DNA of 64,000 nt, from NCBI GenBank assembly GCA_036564245.1, contig DATCKU010000110.1, positions 62,001-126,000 on the forward strand, in the 5' to 3' direction. How positions within the stretch are numbered: the first letter of the stretch is position 1; every line of letters starts with the position of its first letter. This document shows positions 61,371 to 64,000 of this stretch, piece after piece. The notes beneath the pieces were generated by a model. That model was not told the origin of the DNA. It ran no database searches and saw nothing but the letters and a program-made list of their open reading frames with translations. This stretch comes from Thermasporomyces sp036564245 (lineage in GTDB: Bacteria; Actinomycetota; Actinomycetes; Propionibacteriales; Actinopolymorphaceae). A program made the position numbers and the translations under genes.

Positions 61371-63784
61371 CGTGACTTCCCGTCTGCCACGATGCACGCC
61401 GGGCGGGGCGTCTGGCGCGGCACCCGACGTGCGGTCTCGACCAGCGCGAACACCCGGTAGCAGTGCTCGGTCGTGGTGTCGACCCGCGGGATGAGGTACG
61501 ACCCGTCGGTGAGCTCCGCGGGGTCCACCTGGTCGAGGACCGTGGAGTCGCGCCAGATGATGTACGAAGAGAAGCCCTCGGTGTCGGACATGTCCGGGAA
61601 GGTCAGCCGAACGGTGCCGGGCTTCGGGCTGATCGCCACGACCTGGAGCGCGTACTGCTGCGGTACCGGTTCTGGTGTGGGTTTCGGTGCCGGCTCCGGT
61701 GTGGGCCGGCCGAACCACAGACCGGCAACGAGTCCCACGACGGCGACCCCGGTCCCGGCGAGGATCCAGGCTCGCCTTCGGCCCTTGCGGGGTGGCTCGG
61801 TCGGCGCGGGAGCCAGTGGCCTGGTGGCCCCGGTCGTCGGCTGCCTGCCGGCGAGGTCGACCTCGGCTGCCACGGCCTCGAGGCCGGCGCTCGACGTCCC
61901 GGCGTGCTCGGGGACTGTGGGGGGCGCCGAACCAGCCGGTGCAGGCTCGCCGGAAGGTGTGGGGTCGGTGCGCTGCCCGGCATCGGCCTGCTGGGCGCCT
62001 GACGTTGGCACCGACGCGGAATACTCGGGGTCGCCCGGGCGCGTGGCTGCCGGTCCCCGTGGTGGTTCGACATGGATGCGGGGCGGCAAGGGCGGCGCGA
62101 CAGGGGTGCGCGCCAGCTCCGCGCACCGCCGCGCCACCTCGTCAGCGGTCGGCCTCCGGCTCGGGTCCTTGGCAAGACAGCGGCTCACGAGGCCCCACAG
62201 CTCGCTCGACATGGCGGGTGGTCGGCGCGGCTCCATCTCGACGTGGGCGCGCAGGAGGGCCGCCGTGTGGGGCGCGTCGAAGGGTCGCTCGCCGGCCAGC
62301 AGCTCGTACGCCATGACCCCGAGCGCATAGACGTCCACCGGTGTGTCGGCGGCACGACCGGCCACGAGCTCCGGCGCGACGTAGGCGAGCGTTCCCACAA
62401 GCTGCGAGGTCTGGGTGAGCGCCGGCGAGTCCGCTGCGCGCGCCAGCCCGAAGTCGGTCAGCCTGGCGTACGGCCGCTCCCCCTCTGCGCCCTGCTCCCA
62501 GGCCACCAGGACGTTCTCCGGCTTGACGTCACGGTGGACGACACCGGCAGCGTGCACGGCGGCAAGCCCTGCCGCCACCTGACTCAGCACCGTGAGCGCT
62601 GCCGACCCGGACAGCACGGCCCGGCTGGCGAGCTGGCGCAGGTCTTCGCCGTCCACCAGGTCCATCACGATCGCGAGCGTGTCCCCCTCGGCGACCAGAT
62701 CGTGGATCTGGACCAGGTGTGGATGCCTGATCGCCCGGAGCGTGGCACTCTCGCGCAAGAAGCGCTGGACGACGGCGGGATCCTCGCCGAACTCCGGTCG
62801 GAGCACCTTCACCGCCACCGGGGAGCCGTCGGCGCGGCGACGTCCTTGCCAGACCCGTCCGGTGGCTCCCGTCCCGATCACCGTGTCGAGCAGGTAGCGG
62901 CTGCCGAGTGGCGTGCCGGACTCCGCCCGCGGCGGTGACGTCGGCGGAAGGGTCTCCAACCGTGAGGGGTCGTTCGCCTTGTCGGCGCTGGGTTCGGCGT
63001 CGTCCAGCGGCTCGCCGTCGACCGCCGTGCGACTGAACGAGCCGTTGACGCTGGCGGTCACCTGCTCAGCCTCGTGAGCCAGCTGGACGGCGACGGCGCG
63101 CGCCAGCTCCGCGGCGGACGGGCGCAGCCGCGGGTCGGGCGACATCCCCTGCTCGAGCAGGTCGCGAATGGCGGGCGCCAGCTCGGCCGTCCCGAGCAAG
63201 GTGCGAAGCGTCACGGCGACGGAGTACGACTCAGAGCTCGGGGCTGCATCGGCCGTTGGGGGAGGTGGATCCAGGAAGACCGAGCCGTCCTCGGCAACGA
63301 GCAGCCGCTCGAGCGAGATCTCGCCTGCCGCGAGACCCGCGGTATGCAAGGCCTGTATCGCCCGGGTCAGGGTGTCTGCCACACGACGGACCCTGTCCCG
63401 GGATACCGGTGCACCCGCTATCCATGCCGCGGCGTCCGACGGGTAGTCGAGTGTCGCGAACCATCCGTGCCCCGCCTGGTCGACGCCGCCCGCGGCGACC
63501 GGAGCGACACCTGTCGGCGGACCAAGGCCGCGCAGCACCGCGAGGTGGGTCTGGAACCTGGCCCGGTCGTCCCCGGTCAAGGGCATGGCACTACGCCACA
63601 CCAGCCGTTGGCCGGCGTCGAGTTCGACGTGCTCGCCGGTCGGCATCCTGACCACCGCACTGTCTGCTGGCCGGGCGACCCACCCACGGGACAGCACCCC
63701 AGGCAAGCCCACCGAGTCCCGCACCGATGTCTGCGTCAGATCGAGTTCTGCGTCCGTACCATAGCGGGATCGCAGTCCGGTCAT
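61367..63784 (-). CDS. membrane Ser/Thr kinase with N-terminal pseudokinase and C-terminal FN3-like domain
   Basis: An 805-aa receptor-like protein. Residues about 50-240 form a degenerate kinase: HTAGLAAGEISLERLLVAED replaces the HRD loop and FLDPP the DFG. A second, intact kinase (about 290-560) has IGTGATGRVWQGRR, VAVKVLRPEF (Lys), VVHRDVKPENVLV, LTDFGLARA, TLAYVAPELVAG. A Pro/Ala/Thr-rich linker leads to one membrane span (AWILAGTGVAVVGLVAGLWF, about 690-710) and a fibronectin-III-like outer domain (about 725-790; QYALQVVAISPKPGTVRLTF, YRVFALVET). ATG at 63784, with GTGAGGG upstream. First complete gene of the MoxR operon in view. Confidence 0.9.
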   Translation of the reverse strand: MTGLRSRYGTDAELDLTQTSVRDSVGLPGVLSRGWVARPADSAVVRMPTGEHVELDAGQRLVWRSAMPLTGDDRARFQTHLAVLRGLGPPTGVAPVAAGGVDQAGHGWFATLDYPSDAAAWIAGAPVSRDRVRRVADTLTRAIQALHTAGLAAGEISLERLLVAEDGSVFLDPPPPTADAAPSSESYSVAVTLRTLLGTAELAPAIRDLLEQGMSPDPRLRPSAAELARAVAVQLAHEAEQVTASVNGSFSRTAVDGEPLDDAEPSADKANDPSRLETLPPTSPPRAESGTPLGSRYLLDTVIGTGATGRVWQGRRRADGSPVAVKVLRPEFGEDPAVVQRFLRESATLRAIRHPHLVQIHDLVAEGDTLAIVMDLVDGEDLRQLASRAVLSGSAALTVLSQVAAGLAAVHAAGVVHRDVKPENVLVAWEQGAEGERPYARLTDFGLARAADSPALTQTSQLVGTLAYVAPELVAGRAADTPVDVYALGVMAYELLAGERPFDAPHTAALLRAHVEMEPRRPPAMSSELWGLVSRCLAKDPSRRPTADEVARRCAELARTPVAPPLPPRIHVEPPRGPAATRPGDPEYSASVPTSGAQQADAGQRTDPTPSGEPAPAGSAPPTVPEHAGTSSAGLEAVAAEVDLAGRQPTTGATRPLAPAPTEPPRKGRRRAWILAGTGVAVVGLVAGLWFGRPTPEPAPKPTPEPVPQQYALQVVAISPKPGTVRLTFPDMSDTEGFSSYIIWRDSTVLDQVDPAELTDGSYLIPRVDTTTEHCYRVFALVETARRVPRQTPRPACIVADGKSR

Positions 63785-63791
63785 GCCGCCC

Positions 63792-64000
63792 TCACCTGAC
63801 CCACGCGAGCTCATCGGCGGGGTCGAGAGCAGCGGCACCGCCTCGCAGCGGGACCTGCACGAGCTGAGTCGAGTCCCGCCGCACGAGCAGGGCGCGACCG
63901 GCCGGCCACCCTCCGCGGGTGGATCGCGGAAGCCTGAGGTCGAAGACCTCCCCATCGGTGTACGACATCGGGTTGAGCAGCAGGCCGCACCGGGCCCGGC
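63792..64000 (-). CDS. partial gene upstream of the kinase (3' end only)
   Basis: An open frame enters from the right edge and stops at 63792-63794, 7 bp before the kinase start; the stop overlaps the kinase ribosome-binding site. The visible 68 residues include LLLNPMSYTDGEVFDLRLPR, GWPAGRALLVRRDSTQLVQV and end in DPADELAWVR. Codon usage is like its neighbours and the spacing implies an operon gene. Not recognised from this fragment; the repeated LR/VRR strands suggest a beta-rich domain. Confidence 0.6.
   Translation of the reverse strand, partial: RARCGLLLNPMSYTDGEVFDLRLPRSTRGGWPAGRALLVRRDSTQLVQVPLRGGAAALDPADELAWVR

Overview
This is high-GC DNA (mostly GTG/ATG starts, dense 4-bp ATGA/GTGA gene overlaps) from an actinomycete. 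Supporting markers are an RpfB-type resuscitation factor, a DUF397 plus XRE/DUF5753 pair, DUF6350 and DUF3017 neighbours of purN and purH, a standalone B12-binding mutase-like protein beside sucCD, and type II NADP-isocitrate dehydrogenase. The core order pcrA, M23 peptidase, B12-binding protein, sucC-sucD, DUF6350, purN-purH, DUF3017, mdh, icd resembles that of Streptomyces and relatives. I cannot name the genus from the sequence alone.

Layout. 1-6 kb: trans-aconitate methyltransferase (cut by the left edge) divergent from its MarR regulator TamR, an Rrf2 regulator, a DUF397/XRE pair, a pentapeptide-repeat protein and a RIO-type kinase. 6-12 kb: rpf, ksgA (rsmA), ispE and a CNNM/CorC-type CBS membrane protein. 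12-16 kb: galT-galE-galK plus a formylglycine-generating enzyme. 16-25.5 kb: GNAT, a phosphodiesterase, an enolase-superfamily dehydratase, a secreted GH27 alpha-galactosidase and an AraFGH-like sugar ABC transporter. 25.6-33 kb: icd, mdh, DUF3017, purH, purN, two membrane proteins. 33.6-36.3 kb: a small accessory block (ECF sigma/membrane partner; MarR/cupin with clear operators) lying between DUF6350 and sucD. 36.7-44 kb: sucD, sucC, B12-binding protein, M23 peptidase, pcrA. 44-49 kb: an orphan family-5 solute-binding lipoprotein, a degenerate repeat field, a NodB deacetylase lipoprotein and a PIG-L deacetylase. 49-55.2 kb: a sugar-utilisation operon (GntR, PhyH dioxygenase, ABC transporter, GH4). 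55.3-64 kb: a divergent nucleoside diphosphate kinase, DUF72, and a tightly coupled operon of DUF58, MoxR, transglutaminase-like membrane protein, pseudokinase-kinase receptor and a partial gene.

How genes work together. TamR has a near-palindromic site in the tam/tamR gap and a 14/16 match lies upstream of mdh-icd, so the citrate/trans-aconitate stress response appears to reach the TCA genes here. GH27, the ABC importer and galKTE form a plausible route from alpha-galactosides to UDP-sugars.

Most unusual non-coding signal: a 12-base motif (AATGACCACGTT and close variants) recurs only between genes or across stop codons. Copies in opposite orientation bracket whole transcription units: rpf-ksgA-ispE, sucCD, the orphan binding protein, and more weakly DUF6350-to-icd. 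Two copies sit inside a related ~70-base element carrying a hairpin. All comparisons were made by eye.
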